Assembly (NCBI RefSeq): GCF_002878395.1
Contig: NC_061118.1
Coordinates: forward strand, 872,286 to 936,285
DNA: 64,000 bases
Source of the DNA: Capsicum annuum
Taxonomy: Eukaryota; Streptophyta; Magnoliopsida; Solanales; Solanaceae
Direction of reading: 5' to 3'
Shown here: piece after piece, positions 42,013 to 54,414 of the stretch
How the letters are laid out: every line of letters starts with the position of its first letter
Position numbering within the stretch: position 1 is the stretch's first letter
Notes under the pieces: generated by a model
What the model was told of the DNA's origin: nothing
The model's database searches: none
Seen by the model: only the letters and a program-made list of their open reading frames with translations
Made by a program: the position numbers and the translations under genes

Positions 42013-45000
42013 ATGGAATGGGCGGAGCAGCTGCCTTTGACGACGGCGACGGCGACGGTGACGGCGACGGCGTATAAACTGAACGAGACGATAAATTGGT
42101 GGGAAGATGTGAATAGATCTGTTGAATGGCAAAATCGTATTTTCCATTTACTTGCTGTTCTCTACGGGCTTGTCGCCGCCGTTGCTCTCGTAAAATTTTC
42201 TATTCTCTCAGCTCATTTGAATTTTGTGAATTTAATTTTACCGGAATTTGATTTTTTTTTTTTAATTTTTTAATTAATTTGACGTCTTCGTTGACGATTG
42301 ATGTACAAAAAGTAACAAATTTGAATGTTAATTGGTAAAGTAACATTGGTGAAGTCTTCCGTTTTGAATTTTGATTTTTTTTTTTTTTTGAATTTAATAT
42401 TAGCAGAATTTGATTTTTATTTAGTTATTATTATTCTTATTAATTAATTAATTAATTAATTTAAAGTCTTCGACGATGATTGATGTGCAAAAAGTAACAG
42501 ATTTGAATGTTAATTGGTAAAGTAAGCTCGCGTTTGCAAGGTATTTGAATTTTGAATTTTGTGAATGTAATTCTACCGGAATTTGCTTTTTATTTTTTTA
42601 TTTTTATATTTTTTTGTTATTATTATTTTAATTAGTTTTTGAAGTCAAAAAAGTTACAAATTTGACTTCGACATCACCATAATTTTACCGGAATTTGATG
42701 TTAATTGTATTGGAGATGTATGATAAATTTGGTAATTTGTTTAGTGTTTGCTTGTTTATTAGATACACTTCAGAGTTCAGGGTCAATTTGTTTTCATTTT
42801 ATGATAATCGTGGTGATCGAGCCAGCTTGCGAGTATGATATACTTGTTGCCTTTGACGAGCAACAGGTAACCTGTCCATCAAGGCTAGAGGAGATAGGAA
42901 GGAATTACATAGTGTTTTAGCAACAAGTATTTAGGTAATAATGTCTTTCAAGGCTAGAATTGATAGGAAGACATGGGAAAGTGTTTCAACAAAGAGGTAG
43001 CAACGTGTGTTAGGTAACTCTGTCCCCCAAAGCTAGAACAAATGGAAGAAATCACATAGTGATGCTGGTGGGAGGTGGAAGGTATCCCGTGGAATTAGTC
43101 GAGGTGCGCGCAAGCTGGTATGAACACCACAATTATAAAAAAAAATTCACGTAATGTTTTAGCAACCGATAACAATATGTATTAGGTAACTCTATCCGCC
43201 AAGGCTAAAACAGATGGAAGAAATCATGTAGTGTTGCTGGTGGGAGGTGGAAGGTATCTCGTGGAATTAGTCGAGGTGCACGCAAGCTAGCGCGAACCCC
43301 ATGGTTATAAAAAAAAGAATATCACGTAATGTTTTAGCAACTGATAGCACTATGTATTGAGTAACTCTGTCCACCAAGGCTAGAACATATGAGAAGAAAT
43401 CATGTAGTGTTGCTGGTGGGAGGTGGAAGGTATCTAGTGGAATTAGTCGAGGTGCGCGCAAGCTGGCCCGAACAGCACAGTTATCAAAAAAAATATCACG
43501 TAATGTTTTAGCAACCGATATCAATAGGTATTAGGTAACACTGTCCACCAAAGCTAGAACATATGAGAAGAAATCACGTATTGTTTCAGCAAGCAACAGG
43601 TAGTAAGCTTGTTAGGTAACTTTGTCCACTAAGGCTAAAAAAAATGGAAAGAAATCACCTAGTGTTTTTTGTCTCTGTCGGGAATTGACCTAAGACCTCC
43701 ATACATTTCAATTCTTTTGTCTGCATTTGACTTGACACAGAGTTTAACAAAGTAAAGAATGAATTTTGAATCTCATGCTCTTAGATTAAAGATGTGCAGA
43801 ATATACCAAAATGCCTTTTAATCTTATGGTCTTAAACATGTTATGTCGAAAGTTATAATTGAGGAGTTGCTAAAGAAAGGAAAGAGGCGTTCTTTTTGTT
43901 TATCTACTGGAGACTCCCTCTGGTTCAATTTGTTTTTCTGTTTTTGACTTGGCACAGAGTTAAGAAAGTAAAGAATGACTTTCGAATCTTGCGGTTTTAA
44001 ATTAAAGATATGTAGAATATGTTCTTTAATCTTGTGGTGTTAAACTTGTCATGTGGAGAGTTATTATTAAGGAGTTGCCAAAGAAAAAGAAAAGAAACAT
44101 TCTTTTTGAAACAGACTAAAAAGGAAAATAAGACAAATGAATTGAAATGAAGTGAGTAGTATGAGTAATTTGTTCAAATTGAACATCTTGTGCATCATGT
44201 AACATCAAAATTTAATCTTTTTGTCAAGGAAACAATTTTGGGTGAAGCTTTCAAATTAGAGGCATATAAGACTTGTGTTTAATGGTCCTTGAACAAATAT
44301 GAAAACATGAAATTTATTGAATTTGAAATTTAAAAGGGAAGTTGTTGAAGTTTTACCTACTTTTAGAAGATTGCACCTTTTCGTCCCTGAAAATTTACGA
44401 TTGATATTTTTGGTATGACGGTTTTGGGGGGTTGTAGTTGGGGTTCAACTGATATTTAGTCATCGTACTATGTTACCGGGGAAAATTTGCTATTGAAATA
44501 TGTACTCCCTCCATTTCAATTTGTTTGTCCAGTTTTGACTTGGCACAACAACAACAACAACAACAACAACAAACCCAGTGTATTCCCACAACATGGGGTT
44601 TGGGGAGGGTAAGATGTACACAGTCCATACCGCTACCTCCGAAGAAGTAGAGAGGCTGTTTCCGATAGACCCCCGGCTCAAGATAAAGGATAGTAAACAA
44701 GGGGATGGATGACATAACCGAAAAAAAGAATAGGAAATAATAAAATAAAAATCAAAGAAACAAGAGGATGGATGACTTGGCACGGAGTTTAAGAATGTAA
44801 AGAATGACTTTTGAATCTTGTAGTCTTAAATTAAAGATATGTAGAGTGTACTTGACATGACTTGACATGGTCTTAAGGAATTGCCAAAAAATGAAAAGAA
44901 AGAGACATTCTTTTTGAAACAGACTAAAAAAGAAAGTAAAATATACAAGTTAAAATGGAATGAGTTGCATGTACTTAGTAGTAATTTGTTCTAATTGAAT

Positions 45001-48000
45001 GTCCTGTGCATCATGTAGCTTCAAAATTTAATCTTTTCATCAAGGGTGGAATTCTGGGTGGAACTTTCAAATTTGAGGCATATTAGACTTGTGTTTGATG
45101 GTCCTTGAAATGAATAGGAAAACTTGAAACTAAAAGGAAGTTGTTGAAGTAGGTGAGACTTTTAGAGGATTGCACCTTTTCCTCCCTGAAAGTTTACGAT
45201 TATTAATTCGTTTGGCGGGTGAGGTGGGTTGTTGTTGTTGGGGTTCAGTTGGTAATTTAGTCATGTCAAAACTATATATGTTACCCGGGGAAATTTGCTC
45301 TTAAAATATGCACTCCCTTTGTTTCAATCTCTTTGTCTGAATTTTGACTTTGGCACGGTGTTTAACAAAAATAAAGAAGACTTTTGAAATTAGTATTCTT
45401 AAACTAAAGATTGTATAATGTACCGTAATGTCCAGTAATCTTCTTGTCTTAAACATGTCATGTGGAAAATTAGAAATTAGAATTAAAAAGTTGCCAAAAA
45501 AGGGAAGAGGCATCCTTTTTGAAATGGGCTAAAAAGGAAAGTAAGACAAACAAATTGAAACGAAGGGAGTATATTTTTGGCAAAAGTTGAACTTTCTCTA
45601 ATTTCCACTAATTGGTTTATGTATCCAAAAAAGAGGGGTACATGGCTTGGAGTATGAAATTTGAAGCTTTGCCAAGTTGGTTTTGTATGTGTCTTTTGAT
45701 TGATTTTGGTCTACTTGTTTAAATTCCATGTCAAAGATGTGTTCTTGTGTATCGTATAATCATATTGTTATTCAGTAATTGCTCTAAAAAAACAAGTTTC
45801 ACTGTTACCAATACTTAAATTATTTGCAGCTCCGGAATTAGTTTCTGAATTTGCAACTTGATAATTGCAGGTTCAATTAGTTCGCATTCAAGTGAGAGTT
45901 CCTGAGTATGGTTGGACCACTCAAAAAGTCTTCCACTTTCTCAATTTCTTTGTGAATGGAGGTTGGTATCTTTCCTTCTTTCCTTCTATTTTTTTTTTCT
46001 AAACGTCCTGATTGGGAGTTTCATTGCACTTGCTTTTCAAATGATTGGTCCTGTAAACTCCACTTTGTTTTGATGTGTTGGCTTTGTTATGTAACTGTGC
46101 CTTCATGTTCTTTGGCAGTTCGGTCGCTAGTTTTTGCATTTCGTCGGGATATTCAGAAGTTGCATCCAGAGGTTAGGCCACCAACTATCTTGACGTCTGT
46201 GGGATGTTTTTTTCTTTATACTCCTTTCATTTGTGACGTTGTATGCTACATTTTTGCAGGTTGTCCAACATATTTTGCTTGATATGCCAAGTCTTGCATT
46301 CTTCACAACTTATGCCCTGCTAGTATTATTCTGGGCTGAGATATACTATCAGGTTCTTGTGGTCTCTGTCTCAGTTTTGTGCAGATTTATCTCTTCTCGA
46401 GGTTTACATATCTGTTTTTCCTGTTACAGGCACGTGCTGTATCCACTGATGGGCTTAGACCTAGTTTCTTCAGAATTAATGGAGTGGTTTATGCTATTCA
46501 GGTAAACATGCGACAGTAATGTAGTATTTATATATTATATGGTAGTACTTTCTTGTAAGAGCATCAATTTATTTTAGTGCTTGCTAGAAATAAACTCTGG
46601 TCTGGGAGTTTGGACATCAATATATTTTGTAAAATGAAAACAAGTTTCATATGATCAGAATTTAACTTAATATTTGTTAAAACATGTCGTTCATGAGGTA
46701 GTTCACACAGTTCCCTGGCATCCCTCCACCTCCCAAACAAAAAGGACACCCTCTAACTGAGCTTCGGTAATATTAAAATTTTCCCTTCGAATTCTATTAG
46801 CAGAAATGAGAACTGACACAGTGCCTAATATTTCATAAAATGTTGAGATTTACTCATATATCTTAGGTACATCAAATGAAGTGTCATTGGTAGGACAATA
46901 TGTCTGTGGCTTGGAGATACTTTATCAGGAATACATTTTGTTTGATGATGTGGCTTTATGTTTTCTCGTGGAACTGTTGTATGAAACGTGTCAGACGAGG
47001 GTTTACTCTTTTAATTGCTGTACCTATTTGGTGGATGTTCGTTGCTGATTTTCTTTGTTTCATATTTTGCAGATTATATTATGGCTGATAATATGGTGGA
47101 AACCTGTTCGAGTACTCGTCATCATATCCAAGATGTTCTTTGCAGGTTCTTGTTTAAGATTTAATTGATTTTAAGTGCTTTCCAATGCATGTATCTGTTG
47201 CAAAGTACTAACACAATGTACTGGCAGGTCTATCCCTATTTGCAGCATTGGGGTTTCTCCTTTATGGTGGAAGGTAAAGTCTACTTTCTATTATCAGTCG
47301 CTTTGTCACTGACAGTAATTACCAAATATACATTTGTTGTCTGGCATACAGAATGGGTATAAACCAAGCACACAAACATAAAGCTAAGCACTTCTATTTA
47401 TCGTTTGTATAAAGGATGCTTTATATTCTGATTCATGGCTATTCTTAATACTTCTTTAGAAGCTAGAGTTGGTTATGTTGTTGATTGCTGTTTGCTATAT
47501 TCTCACATAGCTACCTTGTTTACTCTTATGTTTGAATGATTAGGTGCATGCAACTTGTATGTCATTCATATTCATCGTTTAATAGCTCCTCACTATTTAC
47601 CTTGATATTCTTTCACTTCGTACCAGGCTTTTCCTTATGTTACAGCGGTTTCCAGTAGAATCAAAAGGGAGACGAAAGAAGCTACAGGAGGTACATTATA
47701 GTACTTTCTCTTTCTTGGTAATTTTCATGTTGGGTTGTTTCTTCTTATTAGATCTATTGACTGCTCCGACATTTTGGCTTCTGCAGGTTGGCTACGTCAC
47801 GACAATATGTTTTTCATGTTTCCTCATTAGATGCGTTATGGTAAGTCTATATTCCTTGTGAACTAACCAATTATTAGCTGACTTATTACTATGTCAGAGC
47901 CATAACTAGCCCATGTTTGTGGTGTGTGTGTGATATCTATGTTTTGCCTTAGACGGTTTCTTTTTCTCAAAAACCTTACTTGATACAATAAGTTACTCTT

Positions 48001-49576
48001 AGCCGAGATGCGTGCTGGCAGGACCGGACATCCTTTTTTTCAGAAAAAAAAACATAGCTGATGCATTAACTTTCTTTCTAAAGGGCATGAAGCCTATTTG
48101 GTTATTCTATTTGGCTTCATAGTAAGTTTTTCTCTGTTCATCTTTGCTACAGATGTGCTTCAATGCATTTGATAAAGCTGCAGATCTTGATGTTTTGGAT
48201 CATCCAATCTTGAATTTGATATATTACCTGGTGAGTTTCATATCACCGAACTTTGAGTAGTACTTCTTAAGGTATGCATATTGATCGTTGTGCCATAATC
48301 AAAAAAAGTATCAGCTGTCGGTATTTCGTATATTATAATTGCCCAATCATATAACTAAATTGGATAATTCACATTATCAGCTTGTGATATCTTACAATCT
48401 GTTTTTCGCGCCAAACTTCTGTCTGGCTCCGTTTCTATTTAGTCATTTGAGTTAAGGATGAGAGTTTCTTTCTCTTGGTTGACATTTCGGTTAAATTGAA
48501 AATTGGATTCGAACTTAAGATTATGGTGAAACACTTCAGACACAAGGATTGGGATTCAACAACAACAACAACAACATACCTAGTAGACCCCACTTACCCA
48601 GTGTAATCCCACAAGTGGGGTCTAGCCAGGGTGGTGTGTCCGCAACCTTACCCCTACCTTGAGAAGGTGGGGCAGTGTTTTTTGATAAACCCACAGTTCA
48701 AGTAAAGCATATTAAAAGTCAAGTATGTAAAGCAAATACATTAGTGAAAAATCCATACGGAAAACAATGGAGAAGAGAACAGTTGTAACAACAAATAATA
48801 TGATAAGTGAAGCCAAGGATACAATACAATCGAAGACAAAGACAGCAGGAGAGTAGTTAAAACAATACTGCTAAGGAAACTATACAACGCTCGGCCTTCA
48901 AATCTTCCTATCTAGGGTCATTTGCCCCGTATGCTGCAGGTGTGCCATGTCTTGTCTAATCACCTCTCCTCAATACTTCTTCGGCTCTCCTCTACCTCTT
49001 CTCACACTATAGACACAAGGAGTTGGAATCCTGTTCGGAAATTAAATCATGATTATTATTTTATTTGACCATGTCCCATCTATACCTTAGTTAGAACTAA
49101 ATTTCAAATCAAGTATATAATTTCATGTAAAGCAAATACAGTAGTGAAAAGTCCATACGGAAAACAATGGAGAAGAGAACAGTTGTAACAACAAATAATA
49201 TGATAAGTTATCGAAGAAGAAGATAGTACAAGAGTAATAAAGACAATACTGATAAAGGAAACTAGACATCGCTCGATTAGCCTATTAATCTTCTTTCGCA
49301 ATCCTCGACCTTCAGATCTTCCTATCCAGGGTCGTGTCTTCGGTAAGCTGCAGGTGTACCATGTCTTGTCTAATCACCTCTAGCCAGTGTCTACCTCTCC
49401 TCATACCCACTATAAGATACAAAGAGTGGGGAATCCTCTTCTCTGTGTTTCGACACTAAGCAATCTTTCTAAACTCTTTGCAGTTAGTAGAGATACTTCC
49501 TTCTTCGCTTGTTCTTTTCATTTTGCGGAAATTGCCTCCAAAGCGAGGGATCACACAGTACCACCCTATTCGCTAA
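42013..49576 (+). CDS. TOM3: Tobamovirus multiplication protein 1/3-like membrane protein
   Basis: Eleven exons: 42013-42189, 45871-45961, 46119-46171, 46260-46352, 46430-46501, 47073-47145, 47228-47273, 47627-47690, 47787-47840, 48153-48230, 49484-49576. Phases agree and give 297 residues, the usual family length. Family knowledge: TOM1/TOM3 are seven-pass tonoplast proteins that tobamoviruses use to anchor replication complexes; their own role is less clear. Seen: [111 protein letters not shown] and the end [17 protein letters not shown]. The N-terminus has a (GACGGC)n-encoded Thr/Ala repeat. Intron 1 (3.7 kb) and intron 10 are filled with repeats. The TOM3 name rather than TOM1 follows synteny with At2g02180. 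Confidence 0.94.
42240..42700 (+). repeat. Tandem duplication in TOM3 intron 1
   Basis: cttcg-cgatgattgatgt, caaaaagtaacagatttgaa, tgttaattggtaaagtaa occurs at about 42287-42350 and 42466-42525, and a third weaker unit follows to 42700 with accggaatttg. T runs separate them. Confidence 0.75.
42830..43670 (+). repeat. Tandem array in TOM3 intron 1 with SINE-like segments
   Basis: Units of about 130-180 bp: taggtaactctgtccaccaa, ggctagaacaga-ggaagaaa, tcatgtagtgttgctggtgg, gaggtggaaggtatctcgtg, gaattagtcgaggtgcgcgc, aagctggcccgaacaccac, ggttatcaaaaaaa. The ggtgg...ggttat part, at 43068, 43238 and 43417, matches the intron repeats at 23520-24050. Confidence 0.85.
43698..43897. mobile_element. 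Truncated Stowaway-like MITE
   Basis: catttcaattcttttgtctg, catttgacttgacacagagt, ttaacaaagtaaagaatga, parallel to the copies at 43914 and 45312; the right terminus is missing. Confidence 0.65.
43914..44158. mobile_element. Stowaway-like MITE
   Basis: ctccctctggttcaatttgt at the left; aatgaattgaaatgaagtgag at the right is the diverged inverse. Internal gacttggcacagagttaaga. Confidence 0.75.
44505..44966. mobile_element. Stowaway-like MITE interrupted by a LINE tail
   Basis: Left part ctccctccatttcaatttgt up to tgacttggcac at 44536-44546; right part resumes at 44784 with ggagtttaagaatgtaaaga and ends aagttaaaatggaatgagt. The interruption is a LINE tail with its own target duplication. Confidence 0.8.
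44547..44772 (-). mobile_element. RTE LINE 3' fragment nested in a Stowaway MITE
   Basis: Starts (AAC)n, then aaacccagtgtattcccaca, ggtaagatgtacacagtcca, gaagaagtagagaggctgtt, agacccccggctcaaga: an RTE tail on the minus strand. Target duplication tgacttggcac on both sides (44536-44546 and 44773-44783), 11 bp and exact. Confidence 0.88.
45312..45571. mobile_element. Complete Stowaway-like MITE
   Basis: ctccctttgtttcaatctct at the left and aacaaattgaaacgaagggag at the right; about 260 bp. Just 300 bp upstream of TOM3 exon 2. Confidence 0.85.
48556..49415 (-). mobile_element. LINE 3'-end repeat, tandemly duplicated, in TOM3 intron 10
   Basis: (AAC)n then agtgtaatcccacaagtggg, gtctagccagggtggtgtgt, cttacccctaccttgagaag on the minus strand, an RTE-type tail. 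The stretch gtaaagcaaatac, ccatacggaaaacaatggag, gttgtaacaacaaataatat, gcaggtgtgccatgtcttgt, ctaatcacctct at 48725-48965 is repeated at 49128-49382. Ends about 70 bp before the last exon. Confidence 0.75.
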
Positions 49577-50408
49577 TTCGCTACAAGATACTTAAAAAAC
49601 GGAAATCAAGCTTGCGGGATCAGGTTGAGTGAGTTGGCTTTTTATGATTCTTATTCTACCTGGATGTGATTTGAAAGCAAGAAATACAAGAGGAGAGTGT
49701 TAATGTAAATGGGAATATCACATTTGACAGATTGTAGTTCTGGTTTTGTATTTATTATTAGTTAAAAGAAGGAATTGTGAAGTGTATTTATGATTTTTAG
49801 TATGTTATTTTGTATTTCTATGTGTCACATTTCAATTGATTCATTTTTTTTTTCCCTTGTGAAATTTCATTGTTGTTTCCCAGTTTGGGTTCTGTAATCA
49901 GTTTACTTACTCTTAGGGCCTGTTTGGCTACGTGAGATGAAATCATACGAGAAGAAGTTGAAGTTCTGTTTGGACATGCAATTTGAGATATTAAGTTATA
50001 TTTTTTTTCTTATAAAAAAGACTCATAATTTGTAAAAACTATTAAAATTGTCTCCATTCTTTATACAATCTCATCAAATAAGAAAAAGTTCATGACAAAA
50101 GTATAATACATTATAATGAAATTATTTTAAAAAAATATCAACATTTATTAATCAGATGATAAATTTGGTGAATAATAAACAATTAAGTAGTAGTAATTGT
50201 TTGAGGTATATACTTCATAACTTCCCTTATGAAGTTTTAACTTTAAAATGTGGCTCTTTAGACTTCAAACTCTATATTAAGCTTGTGCTGTTTCAAACTA
50301 TATCATATATTATAATAAATAAGAAAGCAGTATAAGTCATTAGTTGGTGTGATCCACGTGTATGTGAAGATGCATGCATGCATCCTTGTTTAATCTAAAT
50401 TTTTTAAT
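49577..50408. other. TOM3 3' flank
   Basis: 3' untranslated region and intergenic DNA. A gggcctgtttggctacgtga phrase at 49916 resembles the end of a hAT-type MITE, but its other end was not found. No clear polyadenylation signal. Confidence 0.45.
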
Positions 50409-51371
50409 GAGTAAATACATAATTACCTTCTGATCTTGTCCGAGATTTGTAAAAAGATACTTAAACTTTCACTTCGATCTATTACCCCATGATTCTTTTT
50501 TATTTTGTTGCAAACACACCATTTTGACCCTCTGCGTGTATACACATACCGCAGGCGCATGAAAGGGCTCAAATTTGATTTTTTTGATCAATTAAAAGCA
50601 GTTACGTGTAAAATAATTGATATGTAATTTATATTCTTTCTTTTAAAAAAATTAATATTTATTTATTTTTAAAAATTGTCTCCCCCTCTCCCCCCCACCC
50701 CTCCAATCCACCCACCCTTTCTTCTTCAACTCAATTCACCATTAAAGCTCCTCCATTGAAGCTTTTTTTTTTTAAAAAAAAAAAAAATCATTCATTAAAG
50801 CTCCATTTTACAATTAAATCATATCATTTAATTATCCACCATTTCTTCTTCAACACAATGTCTTCTTCAACACCATTAAAGCTCTTTAACACAATGTCAC
50901 CATTAAAGCTCCTCCATTGAAGCTTTTTTTCTTTAAAAAAAATCATATCATTAAAGTTCTATTTTAGTTAAATCATATCATTTAACTATCTTTAAAACTC
51001 AATTCAATCATAAAACTACTTTTTGAAGTGATTTGAACCAAAAAAAAAATATGGATGAAAATGCAGACGGAGTGGTGGGGGGGGGGGGGGGGTGGGGGGA
51101 AGAAGGGGTGGGGTGTTAAATTAAATAAAAAGGAAACTTTTATTGAAAAAATAAAAAAAATATGAAATTAAACGTATTTAACACGTGACAACACTTGATT
51201 GGTGCGTGTGTTCACTCTCTTTGTTGTGAGTTGTGACTGAGATTCAGTGAAAAATGATGTGTTTGCAACGAAATAAAGAAGAATCGTAGGGTAATAAGTC
51301 AAATTCAAAGTTTAGGTGTCTTTTTGAAAATCTCGGTCAACATCAGGGGTAATTATGTATTTACTTTTTTC
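50409..51371. mobile_element. Large foldback element (Mutator-like MITE, family D)
   Basis: Arms pair over about 90 bp: left gtaaatacataattaccttc, gtccgagatttgtaaaaaga; right tctttttgaaaatctcggtc, aggggtaattatgtatttac. The interior holds C-rich and G-rich runs (51078-51106) and repeated ccattaaagctcctccattg segments, but no coding frame. No clean target duplication. Confidence 0.75.
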
Positions 51372-52183
51372 TAATTTATATGATAGGAACTGATAGAGTG
51401 GTAAGTATTTCTTTCTTAATTAAAGATCTCGGATTTGAGTTACGATATATATGAAGTCAGTCACCTGTGATAAGGAGCGTTTTACTTCTCAAAGGGGAAT
51501 TTTTCAGCATGAATCTGAATTGGTTGGATATCAAACACCGAATGAAAATCGATGAGCAAATCTTTCTCCTTATAAAATTTGACTTTTTTTTGGGTGGGGG
51601 TGGGGTGGCGGAGGACATCTTTATTAGGAACCCTTCTTGAATTTCCACTAAAAGAAAGTAAAGGGACCACAATTCATAGTGGATTTACACAAGGAAAAAA
51701 GTTAAAATTAAAAAAATAAATCTAACGCTTTGCATCTTGAAATAAAATTCTTATATGAATTGATTTAAGTATTTTTTATTTTAATAAAAAAGATGGGTGG
51801 GAAGTAATACAATGTTTACTATTTAGTTTATTGCACTATACTTTCAAATTCTTGATTTTCCACCTTCCAATTACTAGTCACCCACTCAAAAGACAAAAAA
51901 TAAAAAGGGTCAACATCTACATTATAAATAATTGGTACTATACTTATATGTCCACTCAAAAGACCAATTATAAAAAATTAAATAGGGTCAACATCTATAT
52001 TAATTTAGTATATTTATGTGGTTATTGTTGGTTTATAAGTAAGCACGAAAAAAAATTCCAACTTTAATACACAACTTTCCACATGGTATACAAAACAAAA
52101 ACCGAAATTATCTCTTATGTCCACTTATAAATTAAGTTAAAGAAAATGATATTTTCTTATCTCTTTTACGTAAGAACGAATGA
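51372..52183. other. AT-rich intergenic DNA
   Basis: caaaagaccaattataaaaa and aaaagggtcaacatctacat with their near-copies at 51890-51990 form a short two-copy repeat. No gene. Confidence 0.55.
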
Positions 52184-52425
52184 AGGAGAGCCTTGGAGTA
52201 ATTGGTAAAGTTGTTTTCATATGACCAGGAGGTCACGGGTTCAAGCGCTGGGAACAATTTCTGGCAGAAATGCAAGGTAAGACTGCGTACAACACACCCT
52301 TGTGATGAGACCCTTCCCTGGACCCTGCGCATTGCACCGAGCTGCCCGAGGATGGTGTGTTCGCAATCTTATACCTGTTTTGTGAGATAGATAAAGAGAC
52401 TGTTTCAATAGACTCTTGATTAAAA
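52184..52425 (+). mobile_element. TS/SolS-type SINE with a LINE-like tail
   Basis: gagagccttggagtaattgg, accaggaggtcacgggttca (B box), tggcagaaatgcaaggtaag, actgcgtacaacacaccctt, ccctggaccctgcgcattgc, accgagctgcccg, followed by a diverged tail gagactgtttcaatagactc related to RTE LINE ends. Confidence 0.85.
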
Positions 52426-52452
52426 AAGACCTAAAACTAATTAAAATAAATT

Positions 52453-52759
52453 GAGAAAATTCTTTATTTCCACCTTGAACTATACGTGAAAAGGTTGAGA
52501 CACACCCAAACTTTAGGAGGACCCTATTACTCCCTTGGACTAATTAAAATCGTATTTTTGACAGCTTTAGTACCTACGTAGCACATACGTGGCACACACG
52601 CGTGCCTATGTGGATCCTTCAGCGTGTTGTGCCATGCAGACACTAAGGTTGTCAAAAATACGGTTTTAATTAGTACATGGGGTAATAGGACCCTCCTAAA
52701 GTTCGGGTGTATCTCAGCGTTTTCGCGTATAGTTCAAGGTGAAAATAAAGTATTTTCTC
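52453..52759. mobile_element. Mutator-like MITE, family B copy 1, exact 9-bp target duplication
   Basis: Starts gagaaaattctttatttcca and ends with the inverse (gtgaaaataaagtattttctc). Arms pair through aactttaggaggaccctatt. Target duplication aaataaatt at 52444-52452 and 52760-52768, exact. 307 bp, noncoding. Confidence 0.92.
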
Positions 52760-53044
52760 AAATAAATTTGTAAAGAGCTACAAAACTGAATACTTTCATA
52801 TACAAATTAATAAGGTGTATTTTCCATAAAAGTATAAACTAGTGGACATTCTTTTGACTCATTGTTTACTAAGGTTGTACCAATAACTAGTTGATTATAA
52901 TTTCATTGCAACTAAGAGGCATGTGTTATGATTGGACAACTTCTTCCACTAAGCTAATGGAGATACAAATTTGTCTTTTTTTTTTTTTTTTTTTTTTGGT
53001 TTTGATTTGCCTTTCAATATTATATTTTACTTATCTTTGATATG

Positions 53045-53074
<30 letters not shown>
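52760..53074. other. AT-rich intergenic DNA
   Basis: A T run at 52977-52998 and a TA run at 53049-53076; no gene. Confidence 0.6.
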
Positions 53075-53077
<3 letters not shown>

Positions 53078-53197
53078 CATCTATGGTGTTCTGCTCGTGG
53101 GGAGAGGAATGTTGGAAAGTGGAGTCCTTCACTTGTGAGAGTTCGACACCTAAAATCTCAAAATAAAAACAGTTGAGGGTCTTTTAAGAACAGCCTC

Positions 53198-53247
<50 letters not shown>

Positions 53248-53570
53248 GTGTTCTGCTCGTGGGGAGAGGAATACTGAAAAGTGGAGTCCTTTCATCCACA
53301 AGAGTTCGACACCTAAAATCTCAAAATAAAAATAGTTGAGGGTCTTTCGAGAATAGTCTCGCCACCTAAATATATATATACACATACATACATACGTACG
53401 TACGTACGTACATCTATAGTGTCCTGTTTGTGAGGAAAGGAATGTTGGAAAGTGGAGTCCATTCATTCGTGAGAGTTCGACACCTAAAATCTCAAAATAA
53501 AAACAGTCGAGGGTCTTTTGAGAACAGCCTCGCCACCTCTCTCTCTATCTATCTATCGCCTATGAGAGTT
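53075..53570. repeat. Tandem array, three units of about 180 bp with microsatellite spacers
   Basis: Units: gtgttctgctcgtggggaga, ggaatgttggaaagtggagt, gagagttcgacacctaaaat, ctcaaaataaaaacagttga, gggtcttttgagaacagcct, cgccacctctctct at 53087, 53250 and 53418. Spacers are CT, TA, CATA and GTAC microsatellites. Confidence 0.9.
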
Positions 53571-54115
53571 TGACACTTGATAATCTCGAAATAAAACCTT
53601 CATCTTTATATTTTTTTTAATTCTTAACATGACCTATATATTGAATAAAGAGACGATCAAAGGGATATTGATGATTTAATAGAAGCATTAAGGAAGACTC
53701 ACAAAAGATTATTATAATATTTTACTCCCACAGACAAATTTTCTAATATAATTTTAAATTAATCGAGTCAGATATCGATTAACGAATTTAAAAAATAATA
53801 TAAGTAATCCTGAAATACTTTTTGGAGGAAAAAGAGTTTCATGGATGGGGTGCAAATTTATTTATTTTACCCATTTGTCGACTTTTTATTGGATATCTTT
53901 TAAATTATAAAGAAAATAAAGTATGTCATATATTTTATTGTAGTCACCAAACTCTCCCTTCTTTTGTCTTCGGAGAAAGAAAAAGCATATTACTTCTTCC
54001 GTTTCAAAATACTTGTCGATATAAACATGAATAATTATAATATGCGTCATTACAAGTTAAATAATTGGAAATGTGCCATATTATTCGAGGGGACGAGGTT
54101 AAAATTATTATAACA
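53571..54115. other. AT-rich intergenic DNA
   Basis: A short Stowaway-like phrase (cttcttccgtttcaaaatac) at 53993; otherwise nothing. Confidence 0.5.
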
Positions 54116-54124
54116 AAAGATATA

Positions 54125-54405
54125 GGAAAAATACTTTGTTTCCACCCTAAACTATACACAAAATTGTTGAGACACAGTCAACTTTAGGAGGGTCCTATTA
54201 CCCCTGGACTAATTAAAACTATATTTTTGGCAACATTAGTGTCTACATGGCACATCAGTGAATCAACACACTGAAGGTCCACGTAGGCACTATGATTGCC
54301 AAAAATACGGTTTTAATTAGTTCAGGGGTAATAGGACCCTCCTAAAGTTCGGGTGTATCTCAACAATTTCGTGTATAGTTTAGAGTGGAAACAATACATT
54401 TTTTC
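54125..54405. mobile_element. Mutator-like MITE, family B copy 2, exact 9-bp target duplication
   Basis: Starts ggaaaaatactttgtttcca, ends gtggaaacaatacattttttc. Core aactttaggagggtcctatt and its inverse. Target duplication aaagatata at 54116-54124 and 54406-54414, exact. 281 bp. Confidence 0.92.
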
Positions 54406-54414
54406 AAAGATATA

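Noticed and set aside
49387..49632. 81-residue frame over the TOM3 terminal exon
   Set aside because: Out of frame with the exon; the correct frame gives the conserved TOM end [17 protein letters not shown].
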